From: JBMNIZ01 sp050951405
Lineage (GTDB): Bacteria > Bacillota > DULZ01
Assembly: GCA_050951405.1 (NCBI GenBank)
Contig: JBMNIZ010000014.1
Span: 1 to 64,000, forward strand
Reading direction: 5' to 3'
DNA: 64,000 bases
Shown: positions 1-8,675 of the stretch, piece by piece
How the letters are laid out: each line of letters starts with the position of its first letter
Position numbering within the stretch: position 1 is the stretch's first letter
Translations under genes and position numbers: made by a program
Notes under the pieces: model-generated
Database searches by the model: none
Told to the model about the DNA's origin: nothing
What the model saw: only the letters and a program-made list of their open reading frames with translations

Positions 1-2
1 CA

Positions 3-1157
3 TTGGATTCCAAAGGGGAAATCCTGCTGACCATTATGGCTTCTTTGGCGCAGCAAGAAAGCCAATCGTTAAGCCAGAATGTAAAACTGGGTATTCAGTA
101 CCGATATCAGCAAGGAAAAATCCATATCAATCACAACCGGTTTCTTGGCTATACAAAGGATAAGGATGGCAATTTAGTTATCGTACCTGAAGAGGCTGAG
201 ATCGTCAAACGCATTTACAGAGAATATCTTGAAGGTTCCAGTATGCTACAGATAGCTAGGGGTTTGGAGGCTGACGGAATTCTGACGGGTGCAGGCAATC
301 CCAGATGGCATACCAGCACCATCAATAAGATTTTGAGGAATGAAAAATATATCGGTGATGCGCTGCTGCAGAAAACCTATACGGTAGATTTTTTATCAAA
401 GAAAAGGGTACCCAATAACGGTATAGTTCCACAATACTATGTAGAAAACAGCCATGAGCCTATAATCCCGCGTGAAATTTTTATGCAGGTTCAAGAAGAG
501 ATGGTTCGAAGAGCGAATCTCCGAGGAGGTAAAGGCGGTAAAAAGAGAGTCTATAGTAGTAAGTATGCTTTATCAAGTATTGTTTACTGTGGGCAATGCG
601 GCGATATTTACCGACGAGTACACTGGAATAACCGAGGTTACAAGTCTATTGTTTGGAGATGTGTCAATCGTTTAGAGGAAAAAGGATCTGAATGTACGGC
701 ACCTACCATAAACGAGGAAACATTACAGGCAGCAGTGGTTAAGGCTATTAACGAACTTTTGGCTAAAAAAGAGCCCTTCCTCATAACGTTACAGAAAAAC
801 ATAGCTACCGTCCTTAATGAAGAAAATGATAATGCCACTGATGGCCTTGATAGCAAATTGGAAGAATTACAACAACAGCTTCTTGTCCAAGCAAAGTCCA
901 AGAATGACTATGAAGATGTGGCTGATAAAATTTACCGCCTTCGAGAATTAAAGCAAAATGCACTTGTAGAGAATGCTGAGCGTGAAAGAAAAAGGCAACG
1001 AATCGCTGAAATGACTGATTTCTTGAATGAACAATCCTACGAGTTGGAGGAATATGATGAGCAGTTAGTAAGGCGGCTTATTGAAAAAGTTACGGTATTT
1101 GATGATAAGCTCACTGTTGAATTTAAATCAGGTGTTGAAATAGATATTGAGATATAG
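3..1157 (+). CDS. Large serine recombinase, C-terminal part (cut by window edge)
   Basis: This is the C-terminal part of a large serine site-specific recombinase, the class that integrates and excises phages and conjugative or mobilizable elements. The reading frame is open at the left edge, so the catalytic resolvase domain lies outside the window. The visible part starts at the end of the catalytic domain (LLTIMASLAQQESQSLSQNV). It continues through the Recombinase domain (about residues 45 to 150), a zinc-ribbon type segment with CGQCG, a Cys near residue 220 and SECTA, and a coiled-coil-rich tail with IYRLRELKQ. A second, decayed recombinase with the same C-terminal architecture lies at 18238-18798. 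The family is clear; the element it belongs to is unknown. Confidence 0.9.
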   Translation: MDSKGEILLTIMASLAQQESQSLSQNVKLGIQYRYQQGKIHINHNRFLGYTKDKDGNLVIVPEEAEIVKRIYREYLEGSSMLQIARGLEADGILTGAGNPRWHTSTINKILRNEKYIGDALLQKTYTVDFLSKKRVPNNGIVPQYYVENSHEPIIPREIFMQVQEEMVRRANLRGGKGGKKRVYSSKYALSSIVYCGQCGDIYRRVHWNNRGYKSIVWRCVNRLEEKGSECTAPTINEETLQAAVVKAINELLAKKEPFLITLQKNIATVLNEENDNATDGLDSKLEELQQQLLVQAKSKNDYEDVADKIYRLRELKQNALVENAERERKRQRIAEMTDFLNEQSYELEEYDEQLVRRLIEKVTVFDDKLTVEFKSGVEIDIEI

Positions 1158-1170
1158 GATATCAGAAATG

Positions 1171-1216
1171 GCGACCAATTGAGAGGTGTTACTTCCTTGA
1201 TTGGTGGCTTTTCTTA
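1171..1216 (+). terminator. Rho-independent terminator after the recombinase
   Basis: A 13-bp stem (gcgaccaattgag paired with cttgattggtggc, using some G-U pairs) is followed by a T-rich run. It starts 14 bp after the recombinase stop codon. Confidence 0.65.
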
Positions 1217-1250
1217 TTTACGGATTGACTTTGACTGTGAATATACGTAT

Positions 1251-1280
1251 AATAATATCAACAATGTTGTTGATATTATT
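1251..1280. promoter_or_regulatory. Perfect 13-bp palindrome upstream of the DUF1413 gene
   Basis: The arms aataatatcaaca and tgttgatattatt are perfect reverse complements around a 4-nt centre. The palindrome ends 20 bp before the next start codon and has no T-tract, so it looks more like an operator than a terminator. The binding protein is unknown. Confidence 0.5.
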
Positions 1281-1300
1281 ATTAATAAGGAGTGGACAAC

Positions 1301-1546
1301 ATGATTGATGTAAATGAGCTATTGGAAGAAGCTATTAGAGAAACTGAAAATCTAAATGATGGCGAAGTTTTTCTTGTTAAAGATTTATTCAAGGGATATG
1401 TGTGGAATAGGATACCCAGAAAGGATCGACTTCTGCTTGGAACGTTATTTTTAAACCATGTTAGCAAAATGAATGGTAATTTAAAGGCTATTGAAAAGAC
1501 TTCATCTAATCAGCAGAGGTATAAAAAGACAATTGATAAGTTTTAA
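1301..1546 (+). CDS. DUF1413 domain small protein
   Basis: This is an 81-residue acidic protein that matches the DUF1413 family in its core (FLVKDLFKGYVWNRI, then RLLLGTLFLNHV) and its basic tail (SSNQQRYKK). The family occurs on mobile elements and plasmids of Firmicutes and its molecular function is not established. The ATG at 1301 is chosen because AAGGAG sits 8 bp before it; an in-frame GTG at 1292 overlaps that ribosome binding site. It has no membrane segment or signal peptide. The upstream palindrome suggests repressor control. Confidence 0.7.
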   Translation: MIDVNELLEEAIRETENLNDGEVFLVKDLFKGYVWNRIPRKDRLLLGTLFLNHVSKMNGNLKAIEKTSSNQQRYKKTIDKF

Positions 1547-1648
1547 CTATCTTTTGTGAAATTAAAAAAATTATAAATATGTTGAGTAGAAGCAAAAGAT
1601 TTGGCTTGGAATTTTTACAGCAGTGAATCGATAAAAGGAGCATGCTTG

Positions 1649-2520
1649 ATGGTAGATAATATTATTTAAATCAGTAGCAGAGAAATTATCCTCTCTGTCT
1701 TATATAGAAGGTATTGTTTTAGGTGGTTCACGTGCAAGGGGCACCCATACAGAGGATTCGGATATAGATATCGGCATCTATTACAATTCAGAATCATTTG
1801 ACATAAATACTATTAATCAATTCGCTACAAAGCTGGATGATGAGCATAGAAATAACCTTGTTGTACCTCCCGGAGCATGGGGTGATTGGATTAATGGCGG
1901 CGGATGGTTAGTCATAAACGGGTATCATGTGGATTTAATTTTACGTGATATTAAACGTGTGGAACAAATAATGAAAGATACAGAGCACGGAATTGTTACT
2001 GCCAATTATCAGACTGGGCATCCCCATGGTTATATTAGTGCAATGTATCGAGGAGAATTAGCGATTAGCAAAATACTATATGCTAAGAATGAAAGCTTAT
2101 GCGAATTAAAAAAACAGGCAGAAACTTATCCCAATGCTTTGCAGAAAAGTTTAGTTAACTTTTTTATGTTTGAAGCAGGGTTCTCTTTAATGTTTGTAAA
2201 AGCAAATTCGGGAACAGACGATAAATATTATATTGCGGGTCATGTTTTTCGTATAGTTTCATGTTTAAATCAAGTGTTATTTGCATGTAATAATGCTTAT
2301 TGTATCAACGAAAAGAAAGCTATAAAACTGCTTGAAACTTTTGAACATAAACCTGAAAAATATACCGAGAAGGTAAATCATATTTTTGAAGTACTCGGTA
2401 TCGTCACTTTTTGAATGCTACGACATGACCGAGAAGCTTTATAATGAAGTGAATGAAATTGTATCGGAGATAAATAACTTTTTAAACGAGGAGAGTTCAG
2501 ATGAAAGAAAACAAATATGA
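1649..2520 (+). pseudogene. Nucleotidyltransferase (aminoglycoside-type), frame broken twice
   Basis: This is a nucleotidyltransferase-fold protein. The signature GGSRARGTHTEDSDIDIGIY (about residues 26 to 45) holds the G-S motif and the D-x-D metal ligands. The start at 1649 follows AAAGGAGC, but the frame stops after six codons (MVDNII) and resumes in another frame near 1660. A second shift near 2400 separates the main body (stop at 2414) from a C-terminal tail containing CYDMTEKLYNEVNEIVSEI that ends at 2520 and overlaps the methyltransferase start. Such proteins may adenylylate aminoglycosides or similar drugs; the substrate cannot be told from sequence. The shifts may be real decay or sequencing errors, since the motifs are intact. 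Confidence 0.7.
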
Positions 2521-3235
2521 TGATAATATATTTTTTCAAAAATACAGTCAAATGAGTCGCTCGCAGAAAGGACTGGCTGGTGCGGGAGAATGGGAGACTT
2601 TGAAAAAGATGCTACCTGATTTTAAGGGTAAGCGTGTGCTTGATTTAGGATGCGGCTATGGATGGCACTGTATATATGCGATGGAAAACGGTGCTTCCTC
2701 TGTAGTAGGTGTTGATATTTCTCATAAAATGCTCGAAGTAGCAAAAGGAAAAACCCATTTTCCACAGATTGAATATGAATGCTGTGCCATAGAAGATGTG
2801 GATTTCCCAGAGGAGAGCTTTGATGTAATACTAAGTTCGCTTGCGTTTCATTATGTAGCAGACTATGAGAATTTAATAAAAAAGATATATAGGATGCTGA
2901 AGGCTGGTGGCAATTTAGTTTTTACAGTTGAACATCCTGTTTTTACTGCTCATGGAACACAAGACTGGTATTATAACGAAAAAGGAGAAATACTGCATTT
3001 CCCGGTGGACAATTATTATTATGAGGGCAAACGGACAGCTATGTTTTTGGAAGAAAAGGTTACAAAATATCATAGAACACTGACCACATATCTAAATACA
3101 CTGCTTTCAAATAGTTTTATAATAAATCAGATTGTGGAGCCACAGCCGCCAGAGAACATGATGGATATTCCGGGGATGGCGGATGAAATGCGACGCCCAA
3201 TGATGCTGATTGTATCGGCAAAAAAGAAGATGTAA
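2501..3235 (+). CDS. Class I SAM-dependent methyltransferase
   Basis: This is a 244-residue soluble methyltransferase of the Methyltransf_11/25 type. SAM-binding motif I is VLDLGCGYGWHC (about residues 45 to 56), followed by VVGVDIS (acidic residue of motif II) and the motif IV-like FDVILSSLAFHYV. A GAGGAG ribosome site precedes the ATG. The gene sits between two nucleotidyltransferase genes and overlaps the tail of the first, so it is probably part of the same drug-modification operon. The substrate is unknown; it could be a small molecule. Fold assignment is secure, role is inferred. Confidence 0.85.
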   Translation: MKENKYDDNIFFQKYSQMSRSQKGLAGAGEWETLKKMLPDFKGKRVLDLGCGYGWHCIYAMENGASSVVGVDISHKMLEVAKGKTHFPQIEYECCAIEDVDFPEESFDVILSSLAFHYVADYENLIKKIYRMLKAGGNLVFTVEHPVFTAHGTQDWYYNEKGEILHFPVDNYYYEGKRTAMFLEEKVTKYHRTLTTYLNTLLSNSFIINQIVEPQPPENMMDIPGMADEMRRPMMLIVSAKKKM

Positions 3236-3267
3236 TAATATAGAAAAAATAAACGAGGAGTATGTAA

Positions 3268-4131
3268 ATGAGATCAGAAAAAGAAATGATGGATTTAGTA
3301 CTTTCTTTAGCAGAACAGGATGAACGTATTCGAATTGTGACCCTTGAGGGGTCACGCGCAAATATTAATATACCTAAAGATGAATTTCAGGATTATGATA
3401 TTACATATTTTGTAAGTGATATAGAACCGTTTATATCTAATGATGACTGGCTTAATCAATTTGGGAATATAATAATGATGCAAAAGCCGGAGGATATGGA
3501 ATTATTCCCACCTGAAGAAAAGGGATTTTCCTATCTTATGCTATTTGATGATTACAATAAAATTGATCTTACCTTATTGCCCTTGGAAGAGTTAGATAAT
3601 TACCTAAAGGGCGATAAATTAATAAAGGTTCTAATTGATAAAGATTGTAGAATTAAAAGGGACATAGTTCCGACTGATATAGATTATCATGTAAGAAAGC
3701 CAAGCGCAAGGGAGTATGATGATTGCTGCAATGAATTTTGGAATGTAACACCTTATGTTATTAAAGGATTGTGCCGCAAAGAGATACTGTTTGCAATCGA
3801 TCATCTGAACCAGATTCTACGGTTTGAACTACTTAGGATGATGTCGTGGAAGGTTGGGATAAAGACAGAATTTTCATTAAGTGTTGGGAAAAATTATAAG
3901 TATATTAACAAATACATTGATGAAGATCTATGGAATAGATTATTATCTACATATCGCATGGATTCCTATGAAAATATTTGGAAGTCATTATTTATATGCC
4001 ACCAATTGTTCAGGGAAGTGTCCAAAGAGGTAGCAGAACTACTGGGGTTTGATTATCCAGAGTATGATAAGAACATAACAAGATATACCGAGGACATGTA
4101 TAAAAAATATGTTGAAAATGACTATTTTTAA
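3268..4131 (+). CDS. aadE: Aminoglycoside 6-adenylyltransferase, ANT(6) family
   Basis: This 287-residue protein matches the ANT(6)/AadE family, which transfers AMP from ATP to streptomycin and inactivates it in the cytoplasm. The family N-terminus is clear: VTLEGSRAN, then KDEFQDYDITYFVSDI with the metal-binding D-x-D pair. The rest (DYNKIDLTLLPLEEL, LCRKEILFAIDHLNQILRFE, MMSWKVGI) follows the family to its usual length. GAGGAG precedes the ATG. It is followed by a phosphoribosyltransferase and an ANT(9)-like gene, an order that resembles the aadE-apt-spw clusters of Gram-positive pathogens. Enzyme family confidence is high; activity is untested. Confidence 0.9.
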   Translation: MRSEKEMMDLVLSLAEQDERIRIVTLEGSRANINIPKDEFQDYDITYFVSDIEPFISNDDWLNQFGNIIMMQKPEDMELFPPEEKGFSYLMLFDDYNKIDLTLLPLEELDNYLKGDKLIKVLIDKDCRIKRDIVPTDIDYHVRKPSAREYDDCCNEFWNVTPYVIKGLCRKEILFAIDHLNQILRFELLRMMSWKVGIKTEFSLSVGKNYKYINKYIDEDLWNRLLSTYRMDSYENIWKSLFICHQLFREVSKEVAELLGFDYPEYDKNITRYTEDMYKKYVENDYF

Positions 4132-4174
4132 AGATTAGCAAAGATTATTAACCATAAGCAAGGGGTGTAAATGT

Positions 4175-4702
4175 ATGGAAAGTACTGATGTTATAAATGA
4201 AATTAGAGGTATATTACCTCGTAACTCAATTGGAAAATATGATTTACTAACTATTTTTACACATAAAACCGTTTTTGATAAAATTGTAAAAGTACTATCA
4301 TTGGATTTTCAAAATAAAGTAGATTATGTGGCTGCCCCAGAAGCAATTGGATGGATACTAGGCACTGCCATAGCCAAAGAACTTGGAGTGGGGTTTATTG
4401 GAGTAAGAAAAGGTGATAAGCTGCCATACGCAAAAGAAGAGATTATTTCGACACATTTTACCGACTATTCAGGTCAAGATAAAAGCTTTGAAATATCTAA
4501 GAGTTCTATTGTGAGGAACAAAAGAGTTTTGATTGTAGATGATTGGATAGAGACAGGTTCTCAAATGAAGGCTTTAATAGCTTTGTTAGAGAAATTGGAT
4601 TGCAGCATTATTGGGTTGGCTACTATTGGGATTGATATAAATGAGGTTACTCAAAAATGGATAGACAGCAGTTTTGTAGCTTATATTGGCTCAAACATAT
4701 AA
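4175..4702 (+). CDS. Adenine phosphoribosyltransferase-like protein
   Basis: This 175-residue type I phosphoribosyltransferase carries the PRPP-binding loop RVLIVDDWIETGSQM (about residues 115 to 130) and the upstream element VDYVAAPEAIGWILG. It resembles the short Apt-like proteins placed between aadE and spectinomycin adenylyltransferase genes in Gram-positive resistance clusters. What it contributes there is unknown; it is not an obvious housekeeping apt because it lies in a resistance operon and differs from standard Apt in its C-terminus. The start at 4175 is preferred because AAGGGGTG lies 7 bp upstream. Confidence 0.8.
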   Translation: MESTDVINEIRGILPRNSIGKYDLLTIFTHKTVFDKIVKVLSLDFQNKVDYVAAPEAIGWILGTAIAKELGVGFIGVRKGDKLPYAKEEIISTHFTDYSGQDKSFEISKSSIVRNKRVLIVDDWIETGSQMKALIALLEKLDCSIIGLATIGIDINEVTQKWIDSSFVAYIGSNI

Positions 4703-4833
4703 TAAACCGAAAGAAAATCTTGAATCAAAATTTTGGATGGCGTTAATTTACAATACAACGAAAGATGTTTACTCTTTTTTTATAAATTTTAAGAGGCGTT
4801 AAAAAACAGTTTTCAGACGAAAGGAGATCGAAG

Positions 4834-5643
4834 TTGAGTATAGATTTAAGTAACAAAAAAATTCCGAAAGAAGCAATTCAAGCATTAAAAACTATAGCGG
4901 AACTACTTGATAATATGTTAATTGGGGTGTATTTGTATGGTTCGGCAGTAATGGGTGGTTTACGTATGAATAGCGATGTAGATATTTTGGTAATAACAAA
5001 TCAAAGTTTATCTGAAAAAACTCGAAGGAATCTTACAAATAGGTTAATGCTTATATCTGGGAAAATAGGAAACATAAAAGATATGAGGCCTCTTGAAGTT
5101 ACGGTCATAAATCAAAAGGATATTGTCCCTTGGCATTTCCCCCCCAAATATGAATTTATGTATGGCGAGTGGCTAAGAGAGCAGTTTGAAAAGGGAGAAA
5201 TTCCTGAGTCGACTTATGATCCGGATTTAGCAATACTTTTAGCACAACTAAGAAAAAATAGTATTAACCTTTTGGGACCAAAGGCAACAGAAGTAATTGA
5301 GCCTGTGCCAATGACAGATATTCGAAAAGCAATTAAAGAATCGTTGCCCGGGTTGATAGCTAGCATTAACGGTGACGAACGCAATGTGATTTTAACTTTA
5401 GCCAGAATGTGGCTGACAGCATCTACTGGTGAAATTCGCTCAAAAGATCTGGCAGCTGAATGGGCGATACCTCAATTACCCGATGAGCATGCTACTTTAC
5501 TCAACAAAGCGAGAGAGGCTTATTTAGGAGAGTGTGTTGACAAGTGGGAAGGAATGGAATCTGAGGTGGCTGAACTCGTTAATCATATGAAAAAGTCTAT
5601 AGAGTCTTCCCTTAATATCCAATTACCTTTTCGAATAGTTTAA
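4834..5643 (+). CDS. Spectinomycin 9-adenylyltransferase-like (ANT(9)/Spw/AadA family)
   Basis: This 269-residue protein has the nucleotidyltransferase signature LYGSAVMGGLRMNSDVDILV (about residues 34 to 53). A DUF4111-type C-terminal domain follows, with the conserved stretches ILTLARMWLT and KDLAAEWA. These are the hallmarks of AadA/ANT(9)/Spw enzymes, which adenylylate spectinomycin and, in AadA, also streptomycin. The start is TTG at 4834, 7 bp after AAGGAG; no better ATG is present. It is the last gene of the cluster and is followed directly by repeat element A. The choice between Spw and ANT(9) cannot be made by eye. Confidence 0.85.
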   Translation: MSIDLSNKKIPKEAIQALKTIAELLDNMLIGVYLYGSAVMGGLRMNSDVDILVITNQSLSEKTRRNLTNRLMLISGKIGNIKDMRPLEVTVINQKDIVPWHFPPKYEFMYGEWLREQFEKGEIPESTYDPDLAILLAQLRKNSINLLGPKATEVIEPVPMTDIRKAIKESLPGLIASINGDERNVILTLARMWLTASTGEIRSKDLAAEWAIPQLPDEHATLLNKAREAYLGECVDKWEGMESEVAELVNHMKKSIESSLNIQLPFRIV

Positions 5644-5682
5644 ATATAACAAAGACTAGTTGTTAATGTGCATTATTGATTG

Positions 5683-5823
5683 CTTCGATATGTTCCCCCA
5701 TATATCAGTTTCTTAAAAAATAATCAAAATACCGTTGATACGTTCCCGCGAACGAAAGGGTTAAAAATCAGCTTAAGACATCAATGCCATCAACTCGAGC
5801 CATGTTGAGTGCGTGGTATTGAT
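5683..5823. repeat. Repeated ~140-bp element, copy A
   Basis: This stretch aligns with 28183-28325. Both copies open with tcgatatgtt and have tgttccc or cgttccc exactly 50 bases further on. They then share cgaaagg, aaaaatcagc, aagacatcaat, ctcgNgccat and ttgag in the same order and spacing. Copy A can fold its 3' part into a stem (catcaatgcca with tggtattgatg), and the group II intron begins 3 bases after that stem. No protein is encoded. Its role is unknown. Confidence 0.7.
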
Positions 5824-5825
5824 GA

Positions 5826-7728
5826 GTGCGTCCAGCAAAGCTGGCAAATGCTAACAGGTGAAAGTCCTGTAGTGGTAAAGGTAGGGCAGCCACTTAGTCA
5901 GTAACCAGCGTATGGAGTAATTCATGCGTTGAAGCGTTACGGAATGTTCTGAAAGGAACAGGCAAACTGACGGGTCGTAACATAAAGTGAATACTGCCGC
6001 ACCGTTATTGACATTCCCGAAAGGGAACAACAGGGAGTCGAGCTGGGTTATCAACAGCGAAGACAGCAGACGGTATGAAGAACCCTAAATGCAATACCTA
6101 AGAACCCTGCGGTGTAGAGGTAACGACACGTCAGGAAAGTATTTGTCGGAACTGGAGAGAGCCTACTTTGCACAGGAAACTGTAAAGAGGACGCATATAA
6201 GCGAAAGTGAAATTGCAGTCCTGCAAAGAGGCAGTCAGAAGTGCCCATAGTACCAATGATTGTGCAGACAACAAAACTGTACATAGGAAAGGGGCACAAC
6301 TTTATTCAAGTCTGTAGAGGAGGTAGGTACTGGTGATTGCCGATAAAGCTATTAACACCCATGAAAAAGTACGAAGCATCCAGAACAGACTATACCTTAC
6401 AGCCAAAGCTGACCGAAAGAGAAAGTTCTATGCGATGTATGACAAGATATACCGAAAGGATATTTTGGAGGAAGCATGGAAACGGGTAAAAAGAAATGGT
6501 GGGGCAGGCGGAGTTGATAAAGTTAGCATTATTAGACGTGAAAGCGTACGGCGAAGAAAAACTGCTGGACGAAATAGCGGAAGAACTGCGGAGAGAGAAA
6601 TATCGGTGCAAGCCTGTCAGACGAACCTATATTCCAAAGGCCGATGGCAAGAAAAGAGCATTAGGAATACCTACGATTAAGGACAGAATAGTACAGATGG
6701 CGGCAAAGATAGTAATCGAGCCGTTATTTGAAGCTGATTTTCAGCCTTGTTCGTATGGATTCCGACCAAAAAGAAGTGCACTACAGGCAATGGACAGGAT
6801 ATTCGAAGCAGCTGATAAAGGCGGTGCTTTGTGGGTAATTGATGCCGACATTAAAGATTATTTCGGCAGTATAAGCCACGATAAACTACTTTTACTGGTA
6901 GAGCAGAGGATAACTGACCGCAAGGTGCTGAAGCTTATAAAAGGCTGGCTGAAAGCAGGAGTGCTTGAAGCTGGACAATATAGTGAAAGTACACTTGGAG
7001 CACCGCAGGGTGGAGTTATATCGCCGCTTTTATCCAACATATATCTGAATTATTTTGATGTATTCTGGAATAAAAGATTTGGGCACCTGGGCGAGCTGGT
7101 ACGATACGCAGATGATTTTGTGATATTGTGCAAACGGAAAGCACAGGCAGAAGAAGCTTTAAAAGCGGTGAAATGGATTATGAATAAGCTGGAACTGACA
7201 TTACACAGTGAGAAAACAAGGCTTGTTGATATGTATTTCGGAAAAGATAGCTTTGATTTTCTTGGCTTCAACAACAGATTTCAGCGGTTCAGAAATAAAA
7301 GCTGGAAGTGGTATTGGACATTACAGCAAGTTCCATCCAAAAAGGCTATGAAGAAAATGAGAGCCAACATCAAAGAGGTGTTTTCCAGTCCGAGCAAACT
7401 ACTGTGGAGCATGGAAGAAATGGTGAAACTGCTCAATCCTAAAATCATTGGCATGAGAAATTATTATGCCAGACGGTTTACAAGACCATGGTTATGGAAG
7501 ATAGAGAAGTACATCAACTCAAAATTTACCCGGTGGTACAATCGGAAGAAACAACGCAATTACAGGCTTGGAAATGCGGCAAAGGTCAGAGAATTGACCT
7601 TGCAGGCAGGACTAGCAAGTATTTGCGGCTGAATGCTGAAGGAAGAAGAATATCGGAAAGCCGTATGCGGGAAAACCGCACGTACGGTTTGATGAGGGGG
7701 CGGTGGCAACCCCACTGCTCTACTCTAT
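5826..7728 (+). mobile_element. Group II intron with intron-encoded protein
   Basis: The 5' end reads GTGCG, the usual group II start. About 500 bp of structured RNA precede the maturase gene. Downstream, domain V is recognisable (aagccgtatgcgggaaaac then cgcacgtacggttt, 7660-7690), followed by a short domain VI hairpin and a 3' end of ctactctat at 7728. The intron sits just after the stem of repeat element A. Insertion after a hairpin, together with a reverse transcriptase lacking an endonuclease domain, is typical of bacterial class C introns. Exact splice borders need an empty site for comparison. Confidence 0.85.
6333..7632 (+). CDS. ltrA: Group II intron reverse transcriptase/maturase (one frameshift)
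   Basis: This is the intron-encoded reverse transcriptase and maturase that assists splicing and retrohoming. The start is GTG at 6333, 8 bp after AGGAGGT. The N-terminal part (YDKIYRKDILEEAWKRVK, then GGAGGVD) is in one frame. Near 6530 a one-base shift moves the protein to a second frame that runs to 7632. Removing one base restores VSILDVKAYG. The rest has RALGIPTIKDRIVQ, ADIKDYF, GAPQGGVISPLLSNIYL, the catalytic LVRYADDFVILC, and a maturase (domain X) tail with MRNYYARRF. There is no C-terminal endonuclease domain. As sequenced the gene would be inactive. Confidence 0.85.
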
Positions 7729-8132
7729 CAAATGTAAAAAACAAATAAGCGCCTGAAAAACGGCCTGAATACAGGGCTTTCAGGTGATTTGCCATCTGCC
7801 GAAAATGTGCTTTTTGGCGGCTGGGATGCCGGAAAGCCCTGTATTTTTATGTGCGTGATTGTTCGCGGAAACACATCCACAGCCTTTCAGGGCGGCTTCC
7901 GGCGGACGGGGTTGTGTAGACGGAAAAGACGGTGGTTGATTGTATGAGGGAACATGTCTGCCGGAACCATCGGCGGCAAAAAACGTCAAATGATATGCCG
8001 CCGCTTGATATTATTTTCCAGTAAGTATACGATGTTGCTGCCAGCGGCTGCATTTATGCACTGTTTACCGCCGCGGGATCCATGCAAAACATGCATTGGA
8101 AAACACAGGTCACGAAGGAGGGATGGGCGGAG
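7729..8132. other. Intergenic stretch with inverted repeats, no gene recognised
   Basis: No credible protein is seen. The segment holds a perfect 14-bp inverted repeat (aatacagggctttc at 7768-7781 and its complement at 7832-7845) and a nested hairpin gccgaaaatgtgctttttggc. Base composition changes here from AT-rich to GC-rich, which marks a junction between the intron-bearing island and the sigma factor block. Confidence 0.5.
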
Positions 8133-8675
8133 ATGCTCCCGATATATCTGTCGATGCTTGATGGCGATGACGAAAAGAGCAAATTCGAATCGCTTTACCT
8201 TACATACAGAAAGCTCATGTTCCACGTCGCAAACGGCATATTGAACGACGAGGGCCTCGCGGAGGACGCCGTGCATCAGGCTTTTCTAAAAATACTTGAG
8301 AATTTCGATAAGGTGGGCGAAATTTCCTGTCACAAAACAAGGAGCTACGTTGTTATTATTGTTAGGAACGCCGCCATCAATATGTATAACCGCCGTAAAA
8401 GGCATCCCGCCGTTCCGATTGAAGAGGCCGCGTTCTGCGCCGCCGGAGAAAAATTGGAACGAACCGATGATTTGGATAGCCTCGCAAAGGCCGTGCTGAA
8501 GCTGCCGGCAATATATAAGGATGCGCTGAAGCTGAAATACGTCCAGGAATTTTCGAACGCGGAAATAGCGGGGATGCTTGGTATTTCCGAGACGGCGGTC
8601 AGGAAGCGGCTCGAGCGCGCAAGGCGCATGCTTGAGGAGATTCTGCGAAGGGAGGATTTCTGCGATGAAGATTGA
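8133..8675 (+). CDS. ECF-type RNA polymerase sigma factor
   Basis: This 180-residue sigma-70 family protein has region 2 (LTYRKLMFHVANGIL, then LAEDAVHQAFLKILEN) and region 4 (LPAIYKDALKLKYV, then FSNAEIAGMLGISETAVRKR with the helix-turn-helix). It recruits RNA polymerase to a dedicated promoter set. ATG 8133 is preferred because AAGGAGGG lies 10 bp upstream and the family starts with MLPIYLSMLD; the frame remains open further upstream without good evidence. It overlaps the DUF4367 gene by 11 nt, the usual arrangement for a sigma factor and its regulator. Confidence 0.88.
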   Translation: MLPIYLSMLDGDDEKSKFESLYLTYRKLMFHVANGILNDEGLAEDAVHQAFLKILENFDKVGEISCHKTRSYVVIIVRNAAINMYNRRKRHPAVPIEEAAFCAAGEKLERTDDLDSLAKAVLKLPAIYKDALKLKYVQEFSNAEIAGMLGISETAVRKRLERARRMLEEILRREDFCDED

